Assembly: GCF_900112765.1 (NCBI RefSeq) | Contig: NZ_FOMZ01000001.1 | Location: 310,001-374,000, forward strand | Length of the DNA stretch: 64,000 nt | Direction of reading: 5' to 3' | Origin: Actinopolyspora alba | GTDB taxonomy: Bacteria > Actinomycetota > Actinomycetes > Mycobacteriales > Pseudonocardiaceae | Shown here: positions 54,980 through 64,000 of the stretch, one piece after another | How positions within the stretch are numbered: the stretch's first letter is position 1 | Layout: each line of letters begins with the position of its first letter | The notes under the pieces: generated by a model | What the model was told of the DNA's origin: nothing | What the model saw: only the letters and a program-made list of their open reading frames with translations | Database searches by the model: none | Translations under genes and position numbers: made by a program

Positions 54980-55333
54980 GTGTCCTATCAGGACTACCAA
55001 CAGCAACCCGAACAGCAGCCGAGCAACGGCCTCGGAACCGCCGCGCTCGTGCTCGGCATCATCGGGGTGGTGCTGTCGCTGATCCCGGTGTTCGGGATCA
55101 TCGCCTGGCCGGTCGTCATCGTCGGCATCATCCTCGGCATCATCGGCATCCGGAAGGTCTCGCAGGGCAGGGCCACCAACAAGAAGGCCGCGATCACGGG
55201 GACGGTCCTGTCCGGTGTCGGCCTGGTCATCTGCATCGTCTGGGCGATCCTCGCGGTCTCGGTCTTCCAGTCGCCCGAGTTCCAGAACGAGTTCCAGGAG
55301 CAGATGAGCCGGGAGATGGAGCAGCAGAACTGA
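54980..55333 (+). CDS. DUF4190 small membrane protein
   Basis: 117 residues from a GTG with GAAGGA upstream. A Gln-rich N-terminus (SYQDYQQQPEQQPSNG) is followed by the DUF4190 pattern of two hydrophobic hairpins (LGTAALVLGIIGVVLSL, then IIAWPVVIVGIILGIIGIRK) and GRATNKKAAITGTVLSGVGLV, ending in an acidic, Gln-rich tail outside the membrane. Such proteins are common and functionally uncharacterised in actinomycetes. Confidence 0.85.
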   Translation: MSYQDYQQQPEQQPSNGLGTAALVLGIIGVVLSLIPVFGIIAWPVVIVGIILGIIGIRKVSQGRATNKKAAITGTVLSGVGLVICIVWAILAVSVFQSPEFQNEFQEQMSREMEQQN

Positions 55334-55380
55334 CGGCCTCCTCGCGGGGCGCGTTCCGCGACGCGTGCGGAACGCGCCGG

Positions 55381-56640
55381 TCAGTCGCCTGAACCGCCCG
55401 ACGACTCGGCGTCGGGCTCGGTGCTCGACGAGGTGTTACCGCCCGGTTCGCTTCCGGTGGGGGCGGATTGCCCGGTAGGACGCTGCCGCGTCTCGGGCAC
55501 GATCGGTTCGAAGGAAGGCGCGGTCTCCGAGGGACCGGTCCCCGAAGGCGAGTTTTCCGGGGGCGAGGCCGGGGACAACGGCGGGAACTCGTCAGGCGTC
55601 CGCCGATCACTCGGCTTCGGCCCCTCGCTGGGAGCCGGTGGGTGGACCACCTCGCCACTCCGTTCGGGTGCGGCCGGTCCGAGCTCGGGGATGTCCGGCG
55701 CGGGCGTGGGGTGCCCGCCGGTGCGGTAGGCGGTGGCCCAGCCGAGCACGTCACGCACGTAGCGTTCCGAGTGGTTGTACTCGAACACGGCGCGGGCCAG
55801 CCCCTCGTCGCGGCTCAGATCCCCGCCCGCCGCGCACAGGTACTTCCCGGCCGCCAGCGCCGCGTCGTGCGCGTTGTGCGGGCTGGCGACACCGTCGTCG
55901 TTGCCGTCCACGCCGTAGCGGTCCCAGGTGGCGGGCAGGAACTGCATCGCACCCACCGCGCGGTCCCAGACCGGGTCCCCGTCCAGATCCCCGGAATCCG
56001 TGTCCGGCACGGCGGCGAATTCCGCTCCCCCGTTGAGCCGTGGCCCGAGGATCGCGGTCACGGTCGTTCCGGAATCATCGACCCGACCGGAGTCGCCGTG
56101 GTCGGACTCGACACGTCCGATCGCCGCGAGCACCGACCAGTGCAGCCCGCAGGACGGCTCGGTCTCCGAGATCCGGTCCGCGGCGTCGCGGTAGGCCCGC
56201 AGCATCGGCTCCGGAATCCCGGCGGGCCCGTCCGGCACCCGAATGGCGGACCCCGCTCCGGTGTCCGGTTCGGAAGGTCCCCGCATCGAACGACTGTCCC
56301 GGAGCAGTCGCACGCCGGGTTCCCGCTGTTCGGGCAGCTCCCCGGTGACCCCCAGTTGTCTCGGCGGCGTTCCGGGGCGGTCACCGCCACCCGGATCGCC
56401 GAACATCGCGGCCGTGAGCGCGTTGGCACCACCGACCAGTACGAACGGCAACAGCAACGCCAACAGCGCCAACAGCGAACCGACCGGTGGTCTGCGCGGA
56501 CCGCGACGGGCGGTCGGTTTCGGAAGTGTTTCGGATTCGGAATGCCGGGGCCACCACGAAGGTTGGTCACATCGCCGCCACGGCGACGTTCTGCTCCGAC
56601 GCGGCACGATCGCCCTCCCCAGTTTTGGTCCTCGCGGCAT
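55381..56640 (-). CDS. Secreted lytic murein transglycosylase with Pro/Ser-rich tail
   Basis: 419 residues from an ATG behind GGGAGGAG. An Arg-rich cytoplasmic start and one signal-anchor helix (LLALLALLLPFVLVGGANAL) precede an MltB/SLT-type catalytic domain at about 150-310: LAAIGRVESDHG with the catalytic Glu, then VGAMQFLPATWDRYGVDGNDDG and KYLCAAGGDLSRDEGL. The last 110 residues are Pro/Ser/Glu-rich low complexity, suited to spanning the cell wall. It cleaves peptidoglycan glycan chains. Its domain closely resembles that of the protein at 62535-63374, so the two are paralogues. Confidence 0.88.
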   Translation of the reverse strand: MPRGPKLGRAIVPRRSRTSPWRRCDQPSWWPRHSESETLPKPTARRGPRRPPVGSLLALLALLLPFVLVGGANALTAAMFGDPGGGDRPGTPPRQLGVTGELPEQREPGVRLLRDSRSMRGPSEPDTGAGSAIRVPDGPAGIPEPMLRAYRDAADRISETEPSCGLHWSVLAAIGRVESDHGDSGRVDDSGTTVTAILGPRLNGGAEFAAVPDTDSGDLDGDPVWDRAVGAMQFLPATWDRYGVDGNDDGVASPHNAHDAALAAGKYLCAAGGDLSRDEGLARAVFEYNHSERYVRDVLGWATAYRTGGHPTPAPDIPELGPAAPERSGEVVHPPAPSEGPKPSDRRTPDEFPPLSPASPPENSPSGTGPSETAPSFEPIVPETRQRPTGQSAPTGSEPGGNTSSSTEPDAESSGGSGD

Positions 56641-56727
56641 CGCCGACTCCTCCCGGATTTCACACCATCGGCGTGAAGATCGCCCGATGAACAGCGGTTT
56701 CCCGGCGCGGGTTGCCGGGGTGGTGCT

Positions 56728-56860
56728 GTGGCGGAACCTCCCGCACGTCTCGTGAGCGGGTGCCCCGACATCGGGTAGCCACCTACGCCACGTCGGGACC
56801 GTCCTCGCGAGAACCGCACCGGAGGCCCCGCGGCGGTGCCGACTGCGAGGGTGGTCGGAG
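56728..56860 (-). repeat. Element B copy 5
   Basis: Minus orientation. CCCCGACAT and ACGTCGGG form the inner stem, with apical GTAGCCACCTAC. It is one of two B copies not placed between convergent genes: it lies between the divergent transglycosylase and AidB-like genes, followed by element A copies 9 and 10. Confidence 0.75.
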
Positions 56861-56909
56861 TGCGGCCCGCGGGAATGATGGGAGCTCGGCTTGAGTGCTC
56901 CGCAGGCGC

Positions 56910-56931
56910 GGCGATTTCGCGAGAAATTGAC
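56910..56931 (-). repeat. Element A copy 9
   Basis: The minus strand reads GTCAATTTCTCGCGAAATCG then CC; it is preceded on the plus strand by GGCGCG, as in the full consensus. Confidence 0.75.
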
Positions 56932-56965
56932 GGTGGGCGGGGGCCGCACCACCCCCACCGATCCA

Positions 56966-56986
56966 GCGATTTCGCGAGAAATTGAC
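56966..56986 (-). repeat. Element A copy 10
   Basis: The minus strand reads GTCAATTTCTCGCGAAATCG. It lies about 100 bases upstream of the AidB-like start, close enough to overlap its promoter region. Confidence 0.75.
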
Positions 56987-57083
56987 GACCACTCGGTCCG
57001 GGACTCCTCGCGCGCGGCTGCACCGCTCGATCGGGAGCGACGACTACTACTCTTCGGTAACCGATATGTCCTACGCTGCGGGC

Positions 57084-58745
57084 ATGACGCAGCCCGGAGA
57101 GTCCGCAACCGACTTCGCCATCCCGGCGACCCACCAGGTCAGCAACCAGCCGCCCCCGCTGGACGACTTCGATCCGCTGGACTGCGACCCGGCGCTGCGG
57201 GAGGCGCTGGCCGAGCACGGCCAGTCGGAACGGATCGAGCAACTGCGTCCACTGGCGCGGCAGGCGGGCTCCGCCACGGCGCGTGAGCACGGCAGGCTCG
57301 CCAACGAGCACCCGCCGGTGCTGCACAGCCACGACCGCTACGGCCACCGCATCGACGAGGTGGAGTTCCACCCCTCCTGGCACTGGCTGATGGAACGCGC
57401 GGTCTCCGAGGGGCTGCACGCGGCACCGTGGGCACCGGACGCGTCGGAAGGGGCGCACCTGCACCGCGCCGCCGGGTTCTACCTCTGGTCGCAGGCCGAG
57501 GCGGGCCACGGCTGCCCGATCTCGATGACCTTCGCCTCGGTCCCCGCTCTGCGGCACACTCCCGAGCTCGCCGAGGTCTACGAACCGGGACTGCGCGCCA
57601 CGAACTACGACTTCGGTCTCCGTCCCGCCGCGAACAAGCGCGGTCTGCTGGCAGGGATGTCGATGACCGAGAAGCAGGGCGGCTCGGACGTACGCGCCAA
57701 CACCACCACGGCCGAGCCACTGACCGACGGCAGCTACCGGATCATCGGGCACAAGTGGTTCACCTCGGCACCGATGAACGACCTGTTCCTCACGCTGGCA
57801 CAGACCCCTGCCGGGCTGAGCTGCCTGCTGGTTCCCCGGGTGCTACCGGACGGCACGCGCAACGCGGTACGGCTGCGGCGGCTCAAGGACAAGCTGGGCA
57901 ACAAGTCCAACGCCTCGGCCGAACTGGAGTACGAGGGCGCGATCGGCTGGCTGATCGGCGAAGCGGGACGCGGGGTGCGCAGCATCATCGACATGGTGTC
58001 GATGACCAGGATGGACTGCGTGCTCGGTTCCGCGGCCAACATGCGCATCGCGCTCTCGGAGGCGGCGCACCACGCCGCGCACCGCGCCGCCTTCGGCAGC
58101 ACGCTGAACCGGACCCCGCTGATGAGCGCGGTCCTCTCGGATCTGGCGGTGGAGTCGGAGGCGGCCGTCGGCCTGGCGATGCGACTGGCCAGCGCGATCG
58201 ACCGGGGACAGCGCGGCGACCGGGCAGAACTGGACCTGCTGCGGTTGGCGCTGCCCGCCACGAAGTACTACGTCTGCAAGCGTGCCCCCACGGTGATCGG
58301 CGAGGCACTGGAATGCCTGGGAGGCAACGGCTACGTCGAGGAGTCCGGCATGCCCCGGCTATACCGGGAGGCTCCGCTGCTGTCCATCTGGGAGGGCTCG
58401 GGCAACGTGACCGCGCTGGATACCCTGCGAGCGCTGCACAAGCAGCCCGACACGGCCGAGACGCTGCTGGCCGAGCTGGACCGCGCGGCCGGACAGGACG
58501 AGCGCTACGACCGCTCGTTGCGAAAGCTGCGGGAGGAACTGGGCGAACCGCGCGAAGAGCGGGCTCGTGCCCTGGCGGAACGGCTCGTGCTGACGTTGCA
58601 GGCGAGCCTGCTGCTGCGCACCGCGCCGACGGAGGTCGCCGAAACCTTCCTGGCGGCCCGGCTGGACGGTGACGGCCACACCCTCGGCGCCACCGGCACC
58701 CGATCCGACGTCCTGCTGGACCGGGTCACTCCCCGCGAGGACTGA
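57084..58745 (+). CDS. AidB-like acyl-CoA dehydrogenase family protein
   Basis: 553 residues from the ATG at 57084, shortly after a TACGCT box, probably leaderless; an ATG at 57066 is possible. The flavin-site motif AGMSMTEKQGGSDVRANTTTA and the terminal YREAPLLSIWEGSGNVTALDTLRAL are characteristic of AidB rather than ordinary acyl-CoA dehydrogenases, as is the additional C-terminal domain. AidB in E. coli is a flavoprotein of the adaptive response to alkylation that binds DNA. No ada or alkB gene is adjacent, so an isovaleryl-CoA-type dehydrogenase role is an alternative. Confidence 0.88.
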   Translation: MTQPGESATDFAIPATHQVSNQPPPLDDFDPLDCDPALREALAEHGQSERIEQLRPLARQAGSATAREHGRLANEHPPVLHSHDRYGHRIDEVEFHPSWHWLMERAVSEGLHAAPWAPDASEGAHLHRAAGFYLWSQAEAGHGCPISMTFASVPALRHTPELAEVYEPGLRATNYDFGLRPAANKRGLLAGMSMTEKQGGSDVRANTTTAEPLTDGSYRIIGHKWFTSAPMNDLFLTLAQTPAGLSCLLVPRVLPDGTRNAVRLRRLKDKLGNKSNASAELEYEGAIGWLIGEAGRGVRSIIDMVSMTRMDCVLGSAANMRIALSEAAHHAAHRAAFGSTLNRTPLMSAVLSDLAVESEAAVGLAMRLASAIDRGQRGDRAELDLLRLALPATKYYVCKRAPTVIGEALECLGGNGYVEESGMPRLYREAPLLSIWEGSGNVTALDTLRALHKQPDTAETLLAELDRAAGQDERYDRSLRKLREELGEPREERARALAERLVLTLQASLLLRTAPTEVAETFLAARLDGDGHTLGATGTRSDVLLDRVTPRED

Positions 58746-58849
58746 AGCCGCCGAACTACCACCACTCACGCGGTCGGCACCGCCTCGATACCGGAGCCGG
58801 CCGCGACGAGAGCCGCGCGGTAGGCCCCGCCACCCGACTTCGGGGCGGC

Positions 58850-58871
58850 GTCAATTTCTCGCGAAATTGAC
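58850..58871. repeat. Element A copy 11, fully palindromic form
   Basis: GTCAATTTC, loop TCGC, GAAATTGAC: a perfect 9-bp stem. It lies downstream of the AidB-like gene in the convergent gap to DUF501. Confidence 0.8.
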
Positions 58872-58902
58872 TCCCCAGTGCGGCGGTTTGGCTCCGTGCT
58901 CC

Positions 58903-58929
58903 GTCAATTTCTCGCGAAATCGCCGCGCC
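58903..58929 (+). repeat. Element A copy 12
   Basis: GTCAATTTCTCGCGAAATCG then CCGCGCC. It lies 32 bases after copy 11 and about 40 bases before element B copy 6. Confidence 0.78.
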
Positions 58930-58970
58930 GCTACGACGCGGAGCCGAACCCCCCCACCACTCCCGCAGCT

Positions 58971-59107
58971 CGAACTCCGACCATGCTCGCAATCGGCACC
59001 GCCGCGGGTTCTCGCGTGCGGCTCTCGCGAGGACGCCGGAGACGTTGTGTAGGTCGCTACCCGAGGTCGCCGGACCCGCAGCGAGAGCCGTGCGAGAGGT
59101 TCCGCCA
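58971..59107 (+). repeat. Element B copy 6
   Basis: Outer arms GTGCGGCTCTCGC and GCGAGAGCCGTGC pair almost perfectly; inner arms CCGGAGAC and GTCGCCGG; apical GTAG-GTCG-CTAC. It shares the upstream AACTCCGACCA-CTCGCA extension with copies 1, 5 and 7. It lies between convergent genes. Confidence 0.8.
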
Positions 59108-59139
59108 AGCGACCACACATGACAACCGAGCCGCACCCC

Positions 59140-59667
59140 TCACCCGAAGGAAGGAAAGAGCTCCGGTGCTTCGTTGGGCCACCGTTGGGCGATCACGTCG
59201 AGCGCCTCGTCCCCGAACGGGTTAACCCCGCGCCCCTTGGCAAGCGAGTGGGCCACGTGCACGTGCAGGCACTTCACCCTGCCGGGCATCCCGCCCGCGC
59301 TGACCTCGGTGCCGAGCGGTTCGAGCGCGTCGCGCTCGGCGAGGTACTCCTGGTGCGCGCGGCGATACCGCTCGGCCAGCTCGGTGTCGGTGGCCAACCG
59401 CTCGGTCATCTCGCGCATCAGCCCCTCGGACTCCAGCGTGGACACCAGGGTCACCAGCCGGGGCGCGGTGAGGTAGTACAGCGTGGGGAACGGAGTCCCG
59501 TCCGGCAGTCGGGGGCTGGTGCGCACCACGGTGGGTTCGCCCGAGGAGTCGCGGGTGACCACGTCACGCATTCCCCTCGGCGGACGACCCAGTTGGCGCC
59601 GCACGATCAGCCGGTCGTCCTCGGTCGCGGTGGGCTCACCGCTCGGGTCCACGCCCGACACTGTCAC
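59140..59667 (-). CDS. DUF501 family protein
   Basis: 175 residues from a GTG with GAGGGGAA upstream. Conserved stretches are IVRRQLGRPPRGM, VRTSPRLPDGTPFPTLYYLT and MPGRVKCLHVHVAHSLA, the last with Cys-His and two further His that could bind metal. It follows divIC by eight bases and is in the same conserved order as Rv1025 between divIC and ppx2. Function unknown; the constant linkage to divIC and eno suggests a housekeeping role. Confidence 0.88.
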   Translation of the reverse strand: MTVSGVDPSGEPTATEDDRLIVRRQLGRPPRGMRDVVTRDSSGEPTVVRTSPRLPDGTPFPTLYYLTAPRLVTLVSTLESEGLMREMTERLATDTELAERYRRAHQEYLAERDALEPLGTEVSAGGMPGRVKCLHVHVAHSLAKGRGVNPFGDEALDVIAQRWPNEAPELFPSFG

Positions 59668-59675
59668 TTCCCCTC

Positions 59676-60203
59676 TCACGTGAACGTGTTCCACATCCGC
59701 TGGTACCACGGTTTCGACTCCGGAGCGGCCTTCTCCTCGGACTGCTGCTTCTCCTCGGAGGGCAGCTCGACGATGTAGGGCGTTTCGCCCGGCCGGACGT
59801 AGCCGAGGCGCTCCCGCGCCTCGGCCTCCAGCCGACTCGGGTCCGACAGTTCCGCCTTCCGCTCCGACAGCCGCCGCACCTCCTCGCTCAGCTGCTGCTC
59901 CCGCTGCTCCATGTCGGACAGCTCGTCGAGCTGCCCGAGATACGTGCGCAGCGGGACCGAGACGCTCAACGCCATGGCGCACACGAGGGTGGCCAGCACG
60001 GCGGCCCGTCTGGTGGAGGAGAGCTTGAACGCACCACCGGTGCCCGCCGGGGTCCGGGCCCCTCGGGGCCCGGACCTCCGACGCGGCGCGGTCCTGCCGT
60101 CCGAGTCACCGCGCGGGCGCCGCGCACGCGTCGACTGCCGGGTACGGCTCGTGCCGTCCGCCTCGTTCCGTCGATCGCGTTGTGCCGGTCGCCCGGTCGG
60201 CAT
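59676..60203 (-). CDS. divIC: Septum formation initiator FtsB/DivIC
   Basis: 175 residues. A basic, disordered cytoplasmic N-terminus of about 60 residues precedes one transmembrane helix (AAVLATLVCAMALSVSVPL), a short extracellular coiled coil (LDELSDMEQREQQLSEEVRRL) and the family motif EAEARERLGYVRPGETPYIV. An acidic tail ends in WYQRMWNTF. It bridges FtsL/DivIB and FtsQ-type proteins in the divisome. It starts three bases after eno, with the ribosome site GGAGG inside the eno end, so it is co-transcribed. Confidence 0.92.
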   Translation of the reverse strand: MPTGRPAQRDRRNEADGTSRTRQSTRARRPRGDSDGRTAPRRRSGPRGARTPAGTGGAFKLSSTRRAAVLATLVCAMALSVSVPLRTYLGQLDELSDMEQREQQLSEEVRRLSERKAELSDPSRLEAEARERLGYVRPGETPYIVELPSEEKQQSEEKAAPESKPWYQRMWNTFT

Positions 60204-60206
60204 GGA

Positions 60207-61718
<1,512 letters not shown>

Positions 61719-61760
61719 CTATGGCGGAACCGTCGATCGAGTCGTACCGTTGGTGTGGTA

Positions 61761-62144
61761 ATGAGGGCTGAAGGTACCGTAGAAGCTTTCCGCAAAGCGG
61801 AAACCCTTGTGTCGCAGCGACGCCCGCTGGAGGCGTTACGCGCGCTCGGTCCGGTGCTCGAAGAGGATCCGGACAAGCCGAGCGTGCAGCTGCTGGCAGG
61901 ACGCGCGTATCTGTTCTCGGCGCAGTTCCAGCGTGCCGAACTGGCGTTCCTGCGAGTCATCGAACTGGACCCGTCCGACCACTATGCCCGACTAGTACTG
62001 GGAAGAACCCTGCAACGGCAGGGCAGACTGAACGAGGCGCACACCCAGGTGCGGCTGGCCACGACCATGTACCCCGATCCCGCGTACCAGGAAGTACTTG
62101 GAGAGATCCGAGCGCACATCGCTCGGGTCAACGCGACCGAGTGA
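61761..62144 (+). CDS. Small tetratricopeptide-repeat protein
   Basis: 127 residues from the ATG at 61761; a more upstream in-frame start at 61680 is possible but lacks a ribosome site. Three TPR-like helix pairs are visible: AEGTVEAFRKAETLVSQ, PLEALRALGPVLEEDPDKPSV with AGRAYLFSAQFQRAELAFLR, and DPSDHYARLVLGRTLQRQGR. Codon 26 is a rare TTA. It probably acts as an adaptor; the partner is unknown. Divergent from eno. Confidence 0.82.
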   Translation: MRAEGTVEAFRKAETLVSQRRPLEALRALGPVLEEDPDKPSVQLLAGRAYLFSAQFQRAELAFLRVIELDPSDHYARLVLGRTLQRQGRLNEAHTQVRLATTMYPDPAYQEVLGEIRAHIARVNATE

Positions 62145-62274
62145 CGTATCCCACCACCAACAACACGACAGTCCCGCGTCGAGTAGCGCTCCACCCCGCG
62201 TCGAGCAGTGCTCCGGGAATCCCGCTGTGCCCGTCGAACGTGGGGCCCTCTCGGACGCGTCCGAGCCGAACCCC

Positions 62275-62402
62275 AACCACTTACGCAATCGGCACCGCCG
62301 CGGGTTCTCTCGTGGTGCTCTCGCGAGGACGGCCCCGACGTCGTGTAGGTCGCTACCCGATGTCGGGGCACCCACAGCGAGAGCCCGCGAGAGGTTCCGC
62401 CA
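62275..62402 (+). repeat. Element B copy 7
   Basis: Inner arms GCCCCGAC and GTCGGGGC pair perfectly, apical GTAG-GTCG-CTAC, outer arms GCTCTCGC and GCGAGAGC. It lies between the convergent TPR and transglycosylase genes, with element A copy 13 18 bases further on. Confidence 0.8.
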
Positions 62403-62419
62403 CCTCACCTCGGGATGGC

Positions 62420-62446
62420 GTCAATTTCTCGCGAAATCGCCGCGCC
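62420..62446 (+). repeat. Element A copy 13
   Basis: GTCAATTTCTCGCGAAATCG then CCGCGCC, directly after element B copy 7, at the 3' side of the transglycosylase gene. Confidence 0.78.
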
Positions 62447-62534
62447 GCTCCTCTGAACGGGACCACGCGGGTAAGCAGCGCACGTGACGGCTACCCGACC
62501 ACTCACCGAAAGCGCTTCTGCAATTCTCGGTGGG

Positions 62535-63374
62535 TCATTCGTCGCGGCTACCCGCTTGGGCGTATCGCTCGGCCAGGCTGAACACCTTCCTGGCGTAGGA
62601 AACCGAGTTGTTGTAGGACATCACGCCGGACCACCAGCCGTCGCCGCTGCGCATGTCGCGTCCACCCGCGCACAGATAGCGCGCGGCGGCCATCGCCGCG
62701 TCGTCGAGGTTGTGCGGATCACCGACCCCGTCGCCACTGCCGTCGGTGCTCCACTTCGCCCAGGTGGAGGGAATGAACTGCATCGGCCCGACGGCACGGT
62801 CGTGGACGGTGTCGCCGTCGAGCACGCCGTCGTCGGTGTCGGTGATGGCACGCACGTCCTCGCCGCCGTCCAGCGGCACTCCGATGATGGGGCTGGAGGG
62901 AACCGCGTCGGCGCCGAGCCTGCGTCCGCTGTAGCGGCCGTGGTCCGACTCGACCCGCCCGATGCCCGCCAGGGTCGCCCAATCCACGCCACAATTCGGA
63001 GCTCGGCTGCGCATCGCCAGATCGGCGTTCACATAGGACACCAGCGCCCGGGACGGGACGTCGACGACGGCGGCCACCTCGTTGGCCCAGTCGCGCACCG
63101 GGTCCTCGCCCGATTCGTCGCCGGGTTCGGAGCCGGTCGCGGACCGGCCGGGGGCGCTCGACCCCGGTTCCACCGGGGCGGGTTCGACGCTCTGCCGTGC
63201 CAGCGGCGGCGCCTGCGGCGCGGCGGCCGGTTCCCCGAACACCGCCACCGCACCGACCGCGAGCACGGTGCTCGCCACCGTGCCCACCGCGAGGACGCCG
63301 CGTCCGGCGACGGCCAGCACCGCGCGCGACACCGAGCGGGAACGCGGGTGCTTCGACGAAGCGGATTCGGTCAC
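62535..63374 (-). CDS. Lytic transglycosylase (LpqU-like)
   Basis: 279 residues from a GTG shortly after a TAACCTG box, possibly leaderless. A signal-anchor helix (GVLAVGTVASTVLAVGAVAVFG) and a Pro/Gly/Ser linker precede the catalytic domain: LAGIGRVESDHG (catalytic Glu), DRAVGPMQFIPSTWAKW, GDPHNLDDAAMAAARYLC and MSYNNSVSYARKV. The signal lacks an obvious lipobox Cys, unlike Rv1022 LpqU, whose position next to eno it shares. It trims peptidoglycan outside the membrane and is a paralogue of the protein at 55381-56640. Confidence 0.9.
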   Translation of the reverse strand: MTESASSKHPRSRSVSRAVLAVAGRGVLAVGTVASTVLAVGAVAVFGEPAAAPQAPPLARQSVEPAPVEPGSSAPGRSATGSEPGDESGEDPVRDWANEVAAVVDVPSRALVSYVNADLAMRSRAPNCGVDWATLAGIGRVESDHGRYSGRRLGADAVPSSPIIGVPLDGGEDVRAITDTDDGVLDGDTVHDRAVGPMQFIPSTWAKWSTDGSGDGVGDPHNLDDAAMAAARYLCAGGRDMRSGDGWWSGVMSYNNSVSYARKVFSLAERYAQAGSRDE

Positions 63375-63543
63375 TGCAACAGGTTAGGCGACATGTCCAG
63401 CCGTACCCGACCTCCGCTCGCGGCGGTCCGGATCCTTGTTCGCACCGCCCCGGAACACGATCTTGATGTGGGAGACTGACGCGTGCTCCACGCCCGGCAC
63501 GCGGAGCGCGAAAACCGCCCGATCGCGAGCCCGAGGAGTCGAA

Positions 63544-64000
63544 GTGTCGGACGACCTGTCCGTCGCGAACGCGGCGGCACGGAACCGCGCCAACGGTGCG
63601 CTGTGGAGCGGCGCGGCGCTGCTGCTCGTGGGCTCGGTCGGGGTGCTCTCCGGCGCGTTCGCCGCCTTCGGGTTCTACCACCGCCTGCTGAATCCGTTCG
63701 CGCACGCGCTGACCCCGTGGGTGCTGCTGGCCGTGCTGGTCAGCGCTCGCCGCGCTCCTCGCACGGCGGTGCCGCGCACCATCGTCTGCCTGCTCGGCGC
63801 GGTGGTGGCCTTCTACGTCGGCAAGCCGCTGCTCTACAACACCGTCTACTATCCCGACGCGCCCGACATCGGGGTTCAGGTGAACAACCTGGTCATGTGG
63901 TGTGTGCTGGCGATGTTGACAGGGGCAGTGCTGGGAGCTGTCTTCTCCGCCATCGGCGGGGCATCCTGGTCGGGTTCGGCTGCAACCGCCACCGCGATCG
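63544..64000 (+). CDS. Integral membrane protein, 5' part (runs off the window)
   Basis: 152 residues are visible from a GTG with GAGGAG seven bases upstream and no stop before the window end. Four or more hydrophobic segments occur: ALLLVGSVGVLSGAFAAFGF, LTPWVLLAVLVSAR, TIVCLLGAVVAFYVGKPL and NLVMWCVLAMLTGAVLGAVF. It resembles unnamed multi-pass proteins of actinomycetes; I cannot name a family. Divergent from the transglycosylase gene. Confidence 0.75.
   Translation, partial: MSDDLSVANAAARNRANGALWSGAALLLVGSVGVLSGAFAAFGFYHRLLNPFAHALTPWVLLAVLVSARRAPRTAVPRTIVCLLGAVVAFYVGKPLLYNTVYYPDAPDIGVQVNNLVMWCVLAMLTGAVLGAVFSAIGGASWSGSAATATAI

Overview
The window is high-GC actinomycete chromosome. Mycothiol-conjugate amidase (mca), two chaplin-like coat proteins, a WhiJ-type XRE regulator with DUF397 partners, FtsB/DivIC, GTG and TTG starts and leaderless promoters all point to a filamentous member of the Pseudonocardiales/Actinopolyspora type. 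Much of the gene content follows a core block known from mycobacteria (phoH2, short uppS, hemolysin III, DUF255, mca, DUF4307, greA, metB, pra, cbs, SGNH esterase, fadA; then ppx2, DUF501, divIC, eno, lpqU). The order is broken up by accessory genes and dispersed repeats.

Layout. 0-3 kb: a truncated flavin oxidoreductase divergent from a MarR gene over a palindromic operator, then an XRE/DUF397 pair with a frameshifted DUF397 paralogue. 3-9.7 kb: PhoH2, a PfkB kinase, a DUF885 protein, two tandem chaplins, a short-chain prenyl transferase and hemolysin III. 9.8-15 kb: a DUF255 thioredoxin-fold protein and a membrane EEP-family gene split by a complete IS607-type element (serine recombinase plus TnpB). 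15.2-19.3 kb: the Hen1-Pnkp RNA-repair pair. 19.3-24.2 kb: mca with a membrane partner, DUF4307, greA, an Lrp regulator and hppD. 24.8-33 kb: sulfur amino-acid genes (metB, cbs), the proline-rich RDD protein, SGNH esterase and thiolase. 33-40 kb: a BI-1 family protein, a YidC paralogue, an FMN reductase and a cobalamin-riboswitch-controlled ABC importer. 40.2-41.3 kb: a DUF3800 gene facing a promoter-driven, highly structured RNA candidate. 41.5-47 kb: endonuclease V, a class-I tRNA with UAA anticodon, NDH-2, a uracil-DNA glycosylase and an S10 peptidase. 47-53 kb: a peptide ABC importer (dppABCDF). 53-64 kb: ppx2, a DUF4190 protein, two lytic transglycosylases, an AidB-like acyl-CoA dehydrogenase, DUF501-divIC-eno, a TPR protein and a truncated membrane protein.

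Two families of dispersed intergenic repeats run through the window. Element A (13 copies seen) is a 22-27 bp hairpin with a GCGA/TCGC loop. Element B (seven near-complete copies plus one fragment) is about 90-150 bp with nested stems whose arms differ between copies but keep pairing. They often lie side by side at gene 3' ends; one B copy lies inside the cobalamin importer operon. These repeats, the DUF3800-linked RNA and the exactly reconstructable IS607 insertion are the main points of interest.
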